Part shown: piece by piece, positions 40,870 to 53,169 of the stretch
Layout: each line of letters begins with the position of its first letter
Numbering within the stretch: position 1 is the stretch's first letter
Notes under the pieces: generated by a model
Databases searched by the model: none
What the model was told of the DNA's origin: nothing
The model's input: only the letters and a program-made list of their open reading frames with translations
Program-made: the position numbers and the translations under genes
Origin: Euonymus europaeus
Lineage: Eukaryota > Streptophyta > Magnoliopsida > Celastrales > Celastraceae
Length of the DNA stretch: 64,000 nt
Direction of reading: 5' to 3'
NCBI GenBank assembly: GCA_963580455.1
Contig: OY756958.1
Location: forward strand, 2,802,501 to 2,866,500

Positions 40870-43087
40870 TCACTTTTGCCCCCCAAAACTCTTCCCTCTC
40901 TCTTACTCGGCGTCTCTCTTTCTCTCCCACTTTCTTCTGGGTCGCTCACTGTGTTTTGATACAGAACGAGTAAGCTCTATATTTATCCGATTGTCACTGC
41001 TTGATAGACGTTAACATTCACGATTTAATTGATCTTTCATGAACTTAATTTTGCTTAATTTTTTTTTTTAAATTTCGTTTTGATGGGAGAAACCCTACTT
41101 TTAGTCGCACCAAATTGGTTCTGATGTATGTGTTTGCGGAACGTATATATGTTGCATGTTTGAAACTCTGAGTTTTGAAATGGGTTTATGATTCGGTTTC
41201 AATTTTGGGTAACAGGCTTTGGGTTTTGCCACAAGGGTTTTGCTGCTTTATCTCGGGTGTTTAAGTTGGGATATAATTAGGGTTTGAATTCTACATTTTT
41301 TTTAAAAAGTATTTATCACTCTTGTTGGTATTGTGTTTTGCCAGTGCACTTGTTTTTTTGGGAACCATGTAAGGAAATGGAAATGTCTTTGGATAATGAT
41401 GGCTTTGTGCCATAGGTGCTTAGAGATTTTCTGGATGATGGTTTGGGAGGGGGTATACTCGTTTGGGGAGGGTATATGTTTTGGAATACCTTGGCACAAT
41501 CCTAAGGGTACTGTTGGAAAGGGGGAGAGGAGTTTACTGGGGTGGGGCACCGTTTAGGAGTTTCAATGATGGGAAGGTACTTAATATGCTTCTCCTTGGT
41601 TGGTTTAAAGTGAAGGTAAGAGAACTCAGAGTCTTAAGTGGACAATTACGCTTTATAATGTGCTAAATGTCCTCGGCTTCATTACAAAAGACCAGCTGTT
41701 GCATGAAGTATGTTTAGATAACTTAGAGCCACCAAGTATTTCCCCACACCACTTAGCACTTTCACTCATCGTTGCTTAGAGTTGGCCGTATCATGGGAGA
41801 TACAACCCCAGGTTCTTCAATCCACGTGGCATTGACCCCTGCGTGTGCTTTGCTACCAGATGTCAATTCACCATTAGGACTCGCATGTTGTGTGAAGCTG
41901 CCACCTATTTTTGTTAACCTAAGTATTACCCATTACAGGTCTGTTGTGTAACTTACCACACCCAGTGTCTTACCCTTTTGACACTAACGATCTTCATATC
42001 AGGATTGGCGAGTTGAAGGCTTGAAGCATAAATTCAAGGCACATGAAGAAAAATTCTTTCGTCATCTTAATTTCATACTGGCTTTTTTTATTATTATCTC
42101 AAATTAATATATTAATATTAATTTCATATTGATCTGGTGCTTTCTTTTTCATATTAGGCAGATGTTATGGGAACTAGAAAAATGAAGGGTAATACGATTA
42201 GGGTGATTTAAGAAAAGAATAGGATAGTTGACATGTGTTCTTGTCCGTTACCTTTCACTTCAAGAAATTTTATTTGCAAGAGGGTGGAACATTGGTGTAA
42301 TTTGGTCTCCATGGTTGTGTTTTTGTTCTCTTTTTTTTTTTCTCAATTCGGTACGTATGTTGTTCGATTGGGATGAAGTATATTTATTGGCATTTTTATA
42401 ACAAGTATGTAGCTCCTTTTTATTGCTCAAAAAAAAGTTCATTGGTATATTGTTTGCCCTGGTTATCTTGTTGGGGGTTCCATTGTTGCTTTTTTTCATT
42501 GATTTTTCCATGGGAAACTTAATTTGCTTATGGCCTTCTTAAATCAATACATTTTATTCAAATGACGAGGACACTGCAGATTTTGGATTCCTTTACGGTT
42601 TACCTTTTTGTTTATTGATGAGGTTTTGTAACTTATGTTGGTAGGATTCATCATGAACTGTAGAATTTCTCTTTTTAATTGTATGATTTATTACGTTAAA
42701 GATATCATTATTGAAGTTTTAGGTGCTGTGTTTTTTTTGAATGAATAAAGTGCCCCAAAGCATTTCGTGTGTGTGTGTTTTTTTTCTTTTCCAATTATGT
42801 TTCTGGGTACTATATGTGTTGGAAGCGCCTGTTAACCTTTAGGCACTCTTCCTACCTCTTTTCCTGTTAATTATAAGCTCTTAGTTGGTGCTTTTATTCT
42901 TAATCCTATAGGGCCATGTGGCTATGAGAGTTCGTGGATGGACATTCTGGGGGATATCTGAAGAAATTGCATTTCAAATTGGCTATGTGCAAGTATTGAA
43001 ACAGTCGTGAGAGTTTGATATTAATTTGGTTTTAGCAACTTTCTTGGAGCAATTCAAGTTTGGGTTCATTTTGAGCTTTGATAAGTG
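40870..43087 (+). other. J-protein 5' leader with a 1.9-kb leader intron
   Basis: A leader exon is inferred up to 40969, where CAGAACGA meets GTAAGC. The next exon begins at 42912 after the acceptor TCCTATAG. The intron holds no gene that I recognise. The second leader exon carries upstream ATGs at 42915 and 42924. Long leader introns often raise or shape expression of plant housekeeping genes. Confidence 0.55.
42924..43010 (+). promoter_or_regulatory. 28-codon upstream ORF in the J-protein leader
   Basis: The uORF starts MRVRGWTFWGISEEIAF and ends LKQS before TGA, 77 bases ahead of the main ATG at 43088. A three-codon uORF (MWL) starts at 42915 and its stop overlaps the start of this one. 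Such uORFs can lower translation of the main frame. Whether the peptide is conserved is unknown. Confidence 0.5.
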
Positions 43088-46036
43088 ATGGAGTGCAATA
43101 AAGAAGAGGCCATCAGGGCCAAGCTCATTGCTGAGACCAAGATGCAATGCAAGGAATTTATGTCAGCCCGTAAATTCATACTTAAGGCTCAAAAGCTTTA
43201 TTCTAATCTGGAGCATATTTCTCAGATGCTAGTGGTTTGTGATGTGCATTGCTCTGCTGAAATTAAATTCCAAGGGAATGAGATTGACTGGTATGAGGTT
43301 CTTCAAATTGAGCATACTGCTGATGACGCGGCAATCAAAAAGCAGTATAGGAAGTTTGCTCTCCAACTCCATCCTGATAAAAACAAGTTCCCTGGTGCTG
43401 AAGCTGCATTTAAGCTGATAGGGGAAGCCCAACGAGTGCTTTTGGACCGACAAAAGCGGTCCTTACTTGACGTGAAACGCAGATCTTGTTTAAGCAAGCC
43501 GGCACCTTCACGTGTTCCTCAGAGGGCAAGTGGGAACCCAAATATTGGAGCTAATAGTAATCCTGGTCGCAGCTTTGTAAACTTGACTCCCCAGCACCAG
43601 CAGCCAAAACAGCCAGCTCAATCGAGGGTCTCCAATGGTATTCCCACTTTCTGGACTGTTTGTCCGTTTTGCAAGGTAAAGTACCAGTACTTCAGAGAAG
43701 TTATCAATAGACCTCTACGCTGTCACAATTGTGACAAGCCCTTCATTGCATATGATTGCGGTTATCAAGGAGCATCTCCAGCAACAAACTTAAAACAGCC
43801 AACATTTCCCAAGCAGAATGCTGTACCGAACCAGGCTGCGTGTAATGTGGAACGAGATTCCAACGGTAGTTTCAGTGCCGAGCATTCTAAAAAGGAGGTT
43901 TCTAAGAAAACAGCTCAGACTTCTGAGGCTGGCTCTAAAAGGACAACTGGCAAGAGAAAGAGGAAGCAGGTATCCGAATCCAGTGAAAGTTGTGAGACTG
44001 AAAATGGCAGCAATACCAGGGAAGATGGAATGTTTGAGGAGGATGATAGTAGTCAGGCTGAACAGAATTTGGGATGTAATAGAGAGCACATCAGGAGATC
44101 TGAGAGGCATAAGCAATGGGTTTCTTATAATGAAAAATTGAATGATGATGAACAACAGTCTGCTAGGCATCTGAAAGAGAACAAAAGTCAAGGATTGCCT
44201 TGTGACGCTGAAGAGGATGGTGGAGATGTGACGAAGAGAGAAGAATCTAAAACGGATGAACAATCTGGTTTGGCTTCTCGCATGAAGATGAAACGAGAAG
44301 AAGACGTGGGTCCTGGAGAGAGGCTGCAGAATAAAATCAAGGAAGTGATGAATCGGAAAGGAACAGAAAAAATAGAAGATGATAGTAAGAAAAGTTTTAT
44401 TGCACCTAGTGATTCCTCATCAGATTCAAGTTCCAGAAATATACCTGACGTGGAGCTCTTTGAGTATCCTGATCCTGATTTTCATGACTTTGATGAAGAC
44501 AGGAAGGAAGATTGTTTTGCCGTAGGGCAGATCTGGGCCATTTATGATACTCTGGAAGCCATGCCTAGATTTTATGCTCTGATAAGAAAGGTTTTTTCTC
44601 CTGGATTCAAGCTTCGGATAACCTGGCTAGAGCCGGACCCAGACGATGAATATGAAATTGAGTGGAATGATGAAGGCTTGCCAGTTGCTTGTGGTAAGTT
44701 CAAACTTGGTCACTCTGAATATACAGAGCAGCAGCAAATGTTTTCTCATTTGATGGACTGTGAAAAAGGAAGTCAAAGAAATGCTTACAAGGTGCTCCCA
44801 AGAAAGGGAGAAACTTGGGCTCTCTTTAAGAATTGGAATATTAGGTGGAAATCCAGCACAGATACTCATCGGAAGTATGAATATGAGTTTGTAGAAATCT
44901 TGTCAGAATACAACGAGGATAGTGGTACAGATGTAGCATACTTGAGCAAGGTGAAAGGCTATGCAAGTCTTTTCTGCCGGGTGGTTAAAGAAAGTACCTC
45001 CACGTTTCAAATACCTCCAACTGAACTATTTAGGTTTGCCTATAGGGTACCTTCTTTTCCATTGACTGGTGGGGAAAGAGAAGGCGTGACAAAAGGATCC
45101 TTTGAACTAGATCCAGCTTCTTTGCCTACCGGTCTCGAGGAGATTGATGTTCCTGAAGAGTTGAAAGTGGAGGCTGGCAGAATTGATCCCAGTGGTTTGT
45201 GTTCAAGATATTCTGATGAAATTAAAGATGGAATAGGTTCTGAAGCAAGCAAGTTTATGGACTGTGCTGATGTGGAGGCATCCCATTTAGAGCCTTGTGA
45301 TGACAATTCTGGAAATGTTGGGGAAGATTATAGTGCTTCTCCACCCCCAACTCTTGAAGATGTCGACATTCCAGAAGCAGAATTCTGCGATTTCGTGGCT
45401 AATAAATCTGTTGAAAACTTTCAGGTTGGTCAGATCTGGTCATTGTACTGTGAGGAGGATGGCTTGCCCAAATACTATGGTCGAATTACAAAAATAGTTA
45501 CTGAACCTAGTGTCAAAATGGAATTGAACTGGCTGGCCTACTTGCCAACTGGCATGTTGCGGTGGCTTGACAAGCGCGTGCCCATTTGTTGTGGGAAATT
45601 TAAGATTACCAAATTGAAACAGTCCTATGAATCTGCCAGTACTTTCTCGCACCAGATGAGAGCAGAACCTGCTGGTAAGAAGAATGAATATCTTATTTTC
45701 CCTCGGAAGGATGAGGTTTGGGCATTGTTTAAGAACTTTGCTCTTGAAATGAAATCTTCGGAATTGGAGCACTGTAAATATGACATAGTACATGTTCTTG
45801 AGGAAAATGATTTGAGCTTGAAAGTTTCACTTTTAGAGCGCGTGGATGGTTTTAACTCGGTTTTCAGGGCTCAACTGCAAAAGGGTTCGGCTGTGACAAT
45901 GGATATCCTTAAGGTTGAGCTACTTAGGTTTTCCCATCAAATTCCTGCTTTCCAGTTAACTGAAGAAAGAAATGGCAGCTTGAGAGGCTGTTGGGAGCTG
46001 GATCCAGAAGCACTGCCGGTTTATTATTTTGCTTGA
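43088..46036 (+). CDS. J-domain protein with two DUF3444 domains
   Basis: A single coding exon of 982 residues starts at MECNKEEAIRAKLIAE; the GTG three bases before is not a plant start. Residues 1-60 form the usual N-terminal helix. A J domain follows (about 67-120) with its HPD at 95-97, the motif that stimulates Hsp70 ATPase. A zinc-ribbon-like stretch (CPFC about 192, CHNC about 215) comes next, then a basic, nuclear-type linker with GKRKRKQ. The first DUF3444 domain covers about 458-690 (VGQIWAIYD, GETWALFKNW) and the second about 758-982 (VGQIWSLYC, DEVWALFKNF). This architecture belongs to a plant family of large, probably nuclear J-proteins of unknown role. It likely recruits Hsp70 to DUF3444 partners; this is inference from the family. 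Confidence 0.95.
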   Translation: MECNKEEAIRAKLIAETKMQCKEFMSARKFILKAQKLYSNLEHISQMLVVCDVHCSAEIKFQGNEIDWYEVLQIEHTADDAAIKKQYRKFALQLHPDKNKFPGAEAAFKLIGEAQRVLLDRQKRSLLDVKRRSCLSKPAPSRVPQRASGNPNIGANSNPGRSFVNLTPQHQQPKQPAQSRVSNGIPTFWTVCPFCKVKYQYFREVINRPLRCHNCDKPFIAYDCGYQGASPATNLKQPTFPKQNAVPNQAACNVERDSNGSFSAEHSKKEVSKKTAQTSEAGSKRTTGKRKRKQVSESSESCETENGSNTREDGMFEEDDSSQAEQNLGCNREHIRRSERHKQWVSYNEKLNDDEQQSARHLKENKSQGLPCDAEEDGGDVTKREESKTDEQSGLASRMKMKREEDVGPGERLQNKIKEVMNRKGTEKIEDDSKKSFIAPSDSSSDSSSRNIPDVELFEYPDPDFHDFDEDRKEDCFAVGQIWAIYDTLEAMPRFYALIRKVFSPGFKLRITWLEPDPDDEYEIEWNDEGLPVACGKFKLGHSEYTEQQQMFSHLMDCEKGSQRNAYKVLPRKGETWALFKNWNIRWKSSTDTHRKYEYEFVEILSEYNEDSGTDVAYLSKVKGYASLFCRVVKESTSTFQIPPTELFRFAYRVPSFPLTGGEREGVTKGSFELDPASLPTGLEEIDVPEELKVEAGRIDPSGLCSRYSDEIKDGIGSEASKFMDCADVEASHLEPCDDNSGNVGEDYSASPPPTLEDVDIPEAEFCDFVANKSVENFQVGQIWSLYCEEDGLPKYYGRITKIVTEPSVKMELNWLAYLPTGMLRWLDKRVPICCGKFKITKLKQSYESASTFSHQMRAEPAGKKNEYLIFPRKDEVWALFKNFALEMKSSELEHCKYDIVHVLEENDLSLKVSLLERVDGFNSVFRAQLQKGSAVTMDILKVELLRFSHQIPAFQLTEERNGSLRGCWELDPEALPVYYFA

Positions 46037-47157
46037 ATTGAAGTGGCAGCAGGTTGATGAAAATGAGCTCCTTCCCGGAAGGCTTTCTCAAGCGAACTCG
46101 CGAAAACATTGTTTGGGTTGTTCGAGGCCTCCTGAAGTTTGAATCTGTGCATCATCTATTTGTCGGATCCGCTGCTCGACTTGTGGATTGGCGGCACATG
46201 GTGCGAGTTTCATGATGTGCTTTTGTTCTCCAATGACATAGAATCAGGAAGAAAACGTGACTTGGCTCTCGTAGGTTCTTATTTTATCCCTCTGATCTCC
46301 AGAATCAACTTCTTAGTATTTAAGCTGTACCAGTGGACTTATGAATTCTATTTCCCTCTTCAGATGCTGTAGTTGCATTTTATATGATTTTTTTCCCCTT
46401 CAGATGTAGAGATCTATCAGCATAAGCAGGACTTGCCACTCTCACTCTTTTGGTGTTTCAGAGAGGCTTACTTGGCTTGTCCTGTGAAAGATGAAATTGT
46501 GTATTACCTGTTCTTAATCTGCCATCTCCTCTTGAGAACTAAAGCAACAAGAAGCATATCAAACAGAGAGCAAACTGAAAGATCATAATGTTTTCAGGAG
46601 TTGGAAAAGGCTTAGAAGAGGATGCTCTTCTCCACCTTTGACATCTTTTATCTCGTACTTCATGTTTTTTTGAAATGTTCCTGCATCACATGGAGTCTTT
46701 TTATAGGTATATGATTACTATCAGAATAGCTTCTTTCATAACAGCATCAATTTTCTGCAATTGTATTGTCTATTATAAAAACGAGCAAATCGTTTAAGAT
46801 GGTACGGATTTGTTCAAGCTAAAAATAGTGGTATGGCAGTTAGAAAAAATGAGATAATTTATAATTTTATATAAGAGTAAAAGCAACGAGGAAGATTTAA
46901 AAAGACGTGATTTAAAATAATAAAAAAATTATATGAATTTAATAAAAGTGAATGAATGCATATGATTCATGATAGAAATAAATGTAAAAAATAATCACAG
47001 GTTTGTTGATTTTCCTTGGTTTTTTTCATAAGCTCGTGTCTCAAATTTAACAAGTGAATGGATATTTCAAAATTTTGTCATTTTTGAAGATTCGGTAGAT
47101 GGATTGTGGTGATTAATTAACAGTTTTTAATTTAACTCACCCTTCTCCGACAACTGA
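46037..47157. other. J-protein 3' region and intergenic DNA
   Basis: The first several hundred bases are probably the 3' UTR, possibly with an intron. Nothing else is recognised before the tRNA gene. Confidence 0.45.
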
Positions 47158-47229
47158 GGGCATTTGGTCTAGTGGTATGATTCTCGCTTAGGGTGCGAGA
47201 GGTCCCGAGTTCAATTCTCGGAATGCCCC
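47158..47229 (+). tRNA. tRNA-Pro (AGG)
   Basis: The 72-nt gene folds as a cloverleaf: acceptor GGGCATT pairs with AATGCCC, anticodon stem CTCGC/GCGAG holds loop TTAGGGT with anticodon AGG, and T stem CCGAG/CTCGG holds loop TTCAATT. GGTCTAGTGG and GTTCAATTC serve as the A and B boxes. There is no intron. A CAAC motif sits just upstream, usual for plant tRNA genes, and T-rich runs follow within 20 bases as terminator. It looks functional. Confidence 0.97.
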
Positions 47230-47614
47230 GAATTTTGATTTTTCTTTTTGCCTTAATTTAAATCCTTTTTATTTGTATTTTGCTAACCTAACAGCGCTGT
47301 CGATCGTTCACTGTTAACTTTGTTTGGTTAAAAGGGAACGACCACACTCGTTAAAATCTCGCTCGCACGCCCGACAGTGACAGTATCAATTTTCCCTCCA
47401 ATTGTCTCCCGCACTTCCCATCTAGCCCTCTTCGCATACTTAACCCTAATCCGCTCTCCGTCTCTCTCTCTCTCTCTCATGTCAATGTTCCCTTGAAACT
47501 TCTATTGCAGTTTGATCTCGATTGTATTTCATATTGCTTGATCGATTTTGATCACAATTTAGGGTATTGTATGTGAACTTCCCGGAAGTAAAGCCACACT
47601 TCGTGAAGAAACGA

Positions 47615-47632
47615 ATGCTTTGTTTGGGTTGA
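47615..47632 (+). promoter_or_regulatory. Five-codon uORF whose stop overlaps the BRCT-gene start
   Basis: ATGCTTTGTTTGGGTTGA ends in TGATG, where the TGA of the uORF shares a base with the main ATG at 47632. This geometry could allow termination and reinitiation, or force use of the next in-frame ATG at 47671. Confidence 0.5.
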
Positions 47633-50600
47633 TGTGCGATTTTTTAGATTCTGTTGGCGGATCATTCGAAATGGATTCGTTCGGGGACGATGATACTGAA
47701 GCTGAACCACCTTTTGATGAAGGCAAGCCAATCGAAGGGAATCAAGAAGTCGATTTTGACCATGCTGAGACCCAGCTCTTCGATTCCCAGCACTCAGGTT
47801 TTTGATAGTTTATTTTGAAATGCTTTTGTTCTACTTTTTTTTAAGGATTGTTTTAAATTGGGGTAAAATTTTGAAATTTTGGTTGGAGTGATGTAGATAG
47901 TGCATTGTAATTGTTTGATCCATAAAATGTTGCTGCATTGCCCATCCGAAGTTTCATTGCTAGTTCGTCAGCATTAGAAGTTATGTTCCTATTGACTTTA
48001 GAATACTGATCTCATTGTGTTTTTTACTTGTTATTGATACTTGATTGTGTCGAGAACTCCTGTTGCTTAAGGGTTTTTGTTTGCTATTGAGCTATTCTAC
48101 ATTTTAATTCTTCTAATCATACAACTTCAAAGTATTTACAAAAAGATTCTCTTTCTTTTACGAATGTAATCAGGTGAGGAAGGCGATACTGTTGAATTTC
48201 AATGTTTGCAAAATACTGAGCCTTTTGATAAAACTTCTCCAGTAGAAGAAGCGCTTGAGACTCAAGAAGTGGATCTTGCTGGTGAAACTCAAGTATTGAA
48301 TTTTGGGGGTGAAACTCAAGTATTCAATCTTGCTGGCGAAACACAATTATTGAATGACCCAGATTGCAATGAGGTTATGGTTACGCAGCTATTGGAGGAC
48401 ACTGATAATGAATATGTTGCTGATAGCGATTGTGAAGGATCAGATAGAACTGAAGTTCTGGAGGATTGTGATAACCACTCTGATGATGAATTTCCGAAAA
48501 AATGTGACTTTACTCCATTTGATGGGAAGAAGATTGAGAGAACTTCTAGCTATAAATATGGCGACAAGGGGTTAGTGGAGCAACCTGAAGAGTGGTCTGC
48601 TGAACAACAAAACTCTGATGGTGATTATTTAACAATAGTAATCAATGATGAAATTTGGTTATTTACTATATAAATTTTCAATTTTTGTGGTAAAAGTTGG
48701 TTAGGATTGTACGATTTTTGTAGTGCAGTTCATTAGTCATATCATCTGTATTTGGTGAATGAGAACTTACAATTCCTTAGTTTAGTATTTTTGGTTTTAT
48801 TTCTCTAATGATTTATGCTCTATGGCCTAAACATTCTATGGGTATTTTTACTTGTCAGTAGTCGCTTTTGCATGTAATAAAGTTGTTACTTGGCCATCAA
48901 ATGAAATAGTCTTTCTACACGTGCTTCTGCAATGCCAGTTATTCAATGATGTCTTTAACCAGAACTGCTGGTTGATTTTTCTGCATATTTTTTAATATGA
49001 TTTTTTTTTCAAATATTTATAATATCTAAAGCAAGATCACATTTTTTTAAAGATATTAAGTTCAAAGGTTTTACATATGGTATCGGCTTGCTGAATAAGA
49101 AAATGATAGTGTTATTTTTTGGGGATCAAATTTTTTGACATTTGGCATTTGGGTACTTTTTATTGGATATCTGATTTGAAGTGTTATCTTGATCTTGTGG
49201 TAATTTTCTATTTTCCCTCAGGCTTAGGATCTGCTCCAAGGTTCACTTCTGTTCGTGTAGCATCTTTGCGCGCTTCTGGTCTAGCAACTCGCAAAACTTC
49301 TCAAAATGGAACTAAAACTCAGTCCTATTTATCTTCAGCTAACGGCCAGGCGTCTCAACCAGAAACCTTGAGTAAAGAAGTTCACCAGGGACATGATACA
49401 GGCAGACACCACGAGGAAGTAGAGATATTAAGGAGTGAAAACAAGTGCAAGGTTGGTTCTTCAACAGTAAGAAAACTCTTCACTGAAGATTCATCCGCTA
49501 AAAACAATGGATTTGCTTATGACAGTAATAACACTGAGAAAGGAGCGGACGTGCTTCCGTTGCCCCTTTGTGATGATGGGATGGCAGGCTTAAGCTATGT
49601 TGATTCTCAAGAACCAGGAGAAGCTTCACAAGCTATTGCACTGAATGTTGTGGAAAGGTTAATTAACGACAATTATTTGGAGTTTGACAATGAAACTGAG
49701 TATGGATTTCGAAGTGGAGGAAAAACAGATCCTGTTTTGAATGCAAAAGGTCTACAACTTCTGGCCATGAAGGCCCGTGAAAGAAACTTGGCTGAAGAAG
49801 GAGGAATTTTTGACTGGGATGATAATCGTGAGGATGATGGAGGTGGGGATTTTTTCCGTAGGAGAAAGGAAGACTTTTTTGCTGTTGGAAAGCATAAGAA
49901 GAGATCTTTTACCGAACCTCGAAAGCCCAAAGGAGGGAATCTAGGTAACTATGGTGCTCATGAAAAACAGTCAAACCTCCATTGCGAAAAAATGGTGCAT
50001 TCTGATTCGAAATTACAGGTCCATGATTTAAGAACAAAGCAGGAAGCTAAAATGAATATCCAAAAGAATCTCATCAATGAGTTTGATGAAGATTCTTTGG
50101 CAGGACAGTTCAAAACCAATGGTACTATGGCGGATCCTCCTGAAATGGAAAACATAGGTTTTAACACTCAGATGGCTGCTGAAGCTATGGAAGCCTTGTT
50201 ATGCGGGGAAGGTATCCTTGATCATGCTGCCGATGATCCCCATCAAGAAACTGAAAACAATGCTAAGGTTTCTCCTGCAGGTTCTATGAAAGGAAGAAAA
50301 GAGAAAAACGTCCTTTCAAGGCAAAGCTCATCAAAAAAGAATTATGATGGTGGGGTTGCTACAAGACAGTCCAAGGCGGTCAGTGCTAAATCTAGTAAAA
50401 AATCTTCAGTTTTATCTCAGAATTTCTCAAAAATTGTGAGGAAGAGTTGCAATGCAGAGCTACCACTTAGAAAGAGGAGGAGAGTGATGTCGAATGCTAA
50501 AGAAAGTGTCACTCCCGGTGGTAGGAAGACTCTGGGCGAAATGCATTTTCAGGTTGATGAGAAAAGTAACGTTGAAGGAGTTTTGCACAAGACCCGAATG

Positions 50601-52874
50601 GACAGGCTAGATGGTTGTTGTGGTGCTGGAAAATTAAATGGAAATAACACTCTTAAGAATAAGCATCTATCGAAGGAGGTTGGGAGTTTTACACCCATTG
50701 CAAAGCGAACTAGATATTCCAGGGTTCGTTATCAATTGGAAAGAGCAGATGGTGAACCCAGTAATCGTACAGAAGAAATAAACCATCTGATTGCAGATCA
50801 TGAAGGGACTGGAACCGTTATTACGAGTGTTGAAGCTTCTATAGTGTTCAATTCTGAAGACAAAAGTTCAAAATTGGGTTCCTACGTATCTGGAGAGCTT
50901 GAAAATGCTTCACCTAATCAGCATGGGCAATTGCATTCAACGTTGACAGATGCGAGTATTGGTTCGAAGGCATTCAGCCATCCCAGAGGAAGAAGATCTT
51001 GTCGTAAATTGTTACGAAAAGTTAGTGGAACTGTTAATTTAGATGCTCAATGTAAGCTCTCAGTTCGGCCAGCAGATAGTGGAACAAAAGTCACTCAGCA
51101 TAAAGGGTCACATACCAATGCCAGAAATACTTCAACTGAACTGAGCATGAAGAAGAAATTGGAATTGTCTACAATTACTCATCCAGCTTTATCTTCTGCG
51201 AACCAGAATTTGGAAAGAAATTTGCTGGGGCAAATTGGGGACAAATCAGGTTCGAGGGATCTTATTCATAATTGTAACTTTTCTGATATGAATGATAAAA
51301 TGATATCAATTGAGTCTGGAAAGGTGAAGCACTCTGAGGGAAAGCGCGCTGCAGATTCATCTCTGTTTTCCAAAAATGTCGGCGCAAATGTTGATGTAGA
51401 TAATTCTCCAGGTAAAAGCCCCAAACCATCTGATGTGGCTTGTACCACCCCCGTCAACTGTGTGACACGTTCAAATTCTGCATCACCAGTGTGCATGGGC
51501 AACGAATATTATAAACAATCATGCAAGAAGAACTTGTCACGATCATGCCTTCTAAGAGAACTCAATAGCTTATGTTACAGTGGGCTACAACCTGCTTGTG
51601 CAGTGAAATTGTCCAGAAAAAGGAGAGACATGGGTAATGTTCGAGTTTTGTTCAGCCACCACTTGGATGATGATCTAGTTAAGCATCAGAAAAAGGTGAA
51701 TCTCTCTCTCTCTTGGTTCTGTTTGGTAATATGGGCTAGCTACTTTTAACATATCCTGGCCTTATCTTGTCTCAGATTTTGGTTAGGCTCGGAGCTTCTG
51801 TAGCATTCTCAATCAGTGATGCGACTCACTTTGTAACAGACAAATTTGTGCGTACAAGAAATATGTTAGAAGCTATTGCCTCCGGCAAACCTGTTGTCAC
51901 ACAGTTGTGGCTTGAGAGTGTTGGACAAACTAATTATCTTGTAGATGAGGAGAAATATATATTGCGGGACATTAGAAAGGAAAAGGAGATTGGCTTTAAT
52001 ATGTCAGTATCCTTGGCACGCGCACGCCAGCATCCACTTTTGCAGGTAAAATATCTACTGTGCATTTATCTAACTGCACCTAACTTTGCCCTTACTTCCT
52101 GTTCTCTGATTGTCATTTCTGCAGGGTCAAAGGGTTTTTATCAGTCCAAATACGCAGCCTGGTAACGAAATAATTTCTAGTTTGGTTAAGGCAGTTCATG
52201 GCCAGGTATGTACAATTTTGGAATTTTCAGATGTTTATGACTTCTAAGTGCTGAGTTTTCGTATTTGTAATTGGCTGTTGGTTGTGCATGCTTCTTTAGC
52301 CTGTGGGGAGAATGGGCAGATCTGCTTTGAAGGATGACAAATTTCCGGATGATTTGCTTGTTTTATCTTGTGAAGAAGATTACGGAATCTGCGTTCCTTT
52401 CCTTGAAAAAGGTCTGATTTTTTATACTTCTCCATCTTTTACAATCCAGGAACTAATTCAAGAACAGGACCAGACTTGTATTATAATGTCGCACTATTAT
52501 AATGTCGCACTATCTTTTGAATTTGCAGGGGCTGCCATTTACAGTTCAGAGTTGCTACTGAATGGTATTGTTACACAGAGGCTGGAGTACAATAGGTTGG
52601 TTCAAATATCCCAATTATTTCTCCTTAATATTTAAATGGACAAAACTTATACCTAAATTTGTTTAACATCAAGGAAGAACGGTTATGGAATCTGCCTGTT
52701 CCCCATGGTTGTATGCTGTGTTTTGCCTGAGTTATATCTTTGTTAACTTCTTAACAATCTTGTATTCATGGTGACAGACATAGACTCTTCGTAGATCATG
52801 TCAAAAAGACTCGTTCTACTCTATGGCTGAGGAAAGATGGGGGGAAGTTTCTTCCGGTGACAAAGCATAAATAA
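47632..52874 (+). CDS. Tandem-BRCT DNA-damage-response protein (At3g21480-like)
   Basis: Eight exons join in one frame for 1237 residues: 47632-47797, 48174-48620, 49222-51695, 51776-52045, 52125-52205, 52300-52411, 52529-52595 and 52778-52874. The N-terminus is acidic and rich in SQ/TQ (ETQLFDSQ in exon 1; ETQ four times plus TQLLED in exon 2). The long middle is disordered and basic in places. The C-terminus holds a BRCT pair: the first from about 1011 (VRVLFSHH, then TQLWLESV with its conserved Trp), the second from about 1110 (GQRVFISPN, ending LRKDGGKFLPVTKHK). Animal MDC1 and PTIP use such pairs to bind phosphorylated histone, and SQ/TQ clusters are ATM/ATR targets. A plant relative has been linked to gamma-H2AX binding, so a nuclear damage-signalling role is inferred. 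The start could instead be the in-frame ATG at 47671. Intron 6 contains a short direct repeat. Confidence 0.92.
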
Positions 52875-53169
52875 GATGAGTATTCCATCATTGGATGCCC
52901 CTTTCGTCTACATGTTTTTATGTAGTTGGTGTGCAGTTGCATTATCTGTACATAGTTTTTTGCTTCATGGGTGTATTTTCTTGTACAAATATTTATCTGT
53001 ATGGTAAAATATTAACATTTTTGTTTTATTCATTCATATATCTCCCATTCAATATGGCTGAAGTTGTTTTTGGATGCTATATGGCCCATTTCTTTTTGTG
53101 CTCTTTTGGGAAGTGGGTAGGGCCTCTTAAACCATTTTTTGTGTTTTTTATTTTAAATTTTTGTCCGCA

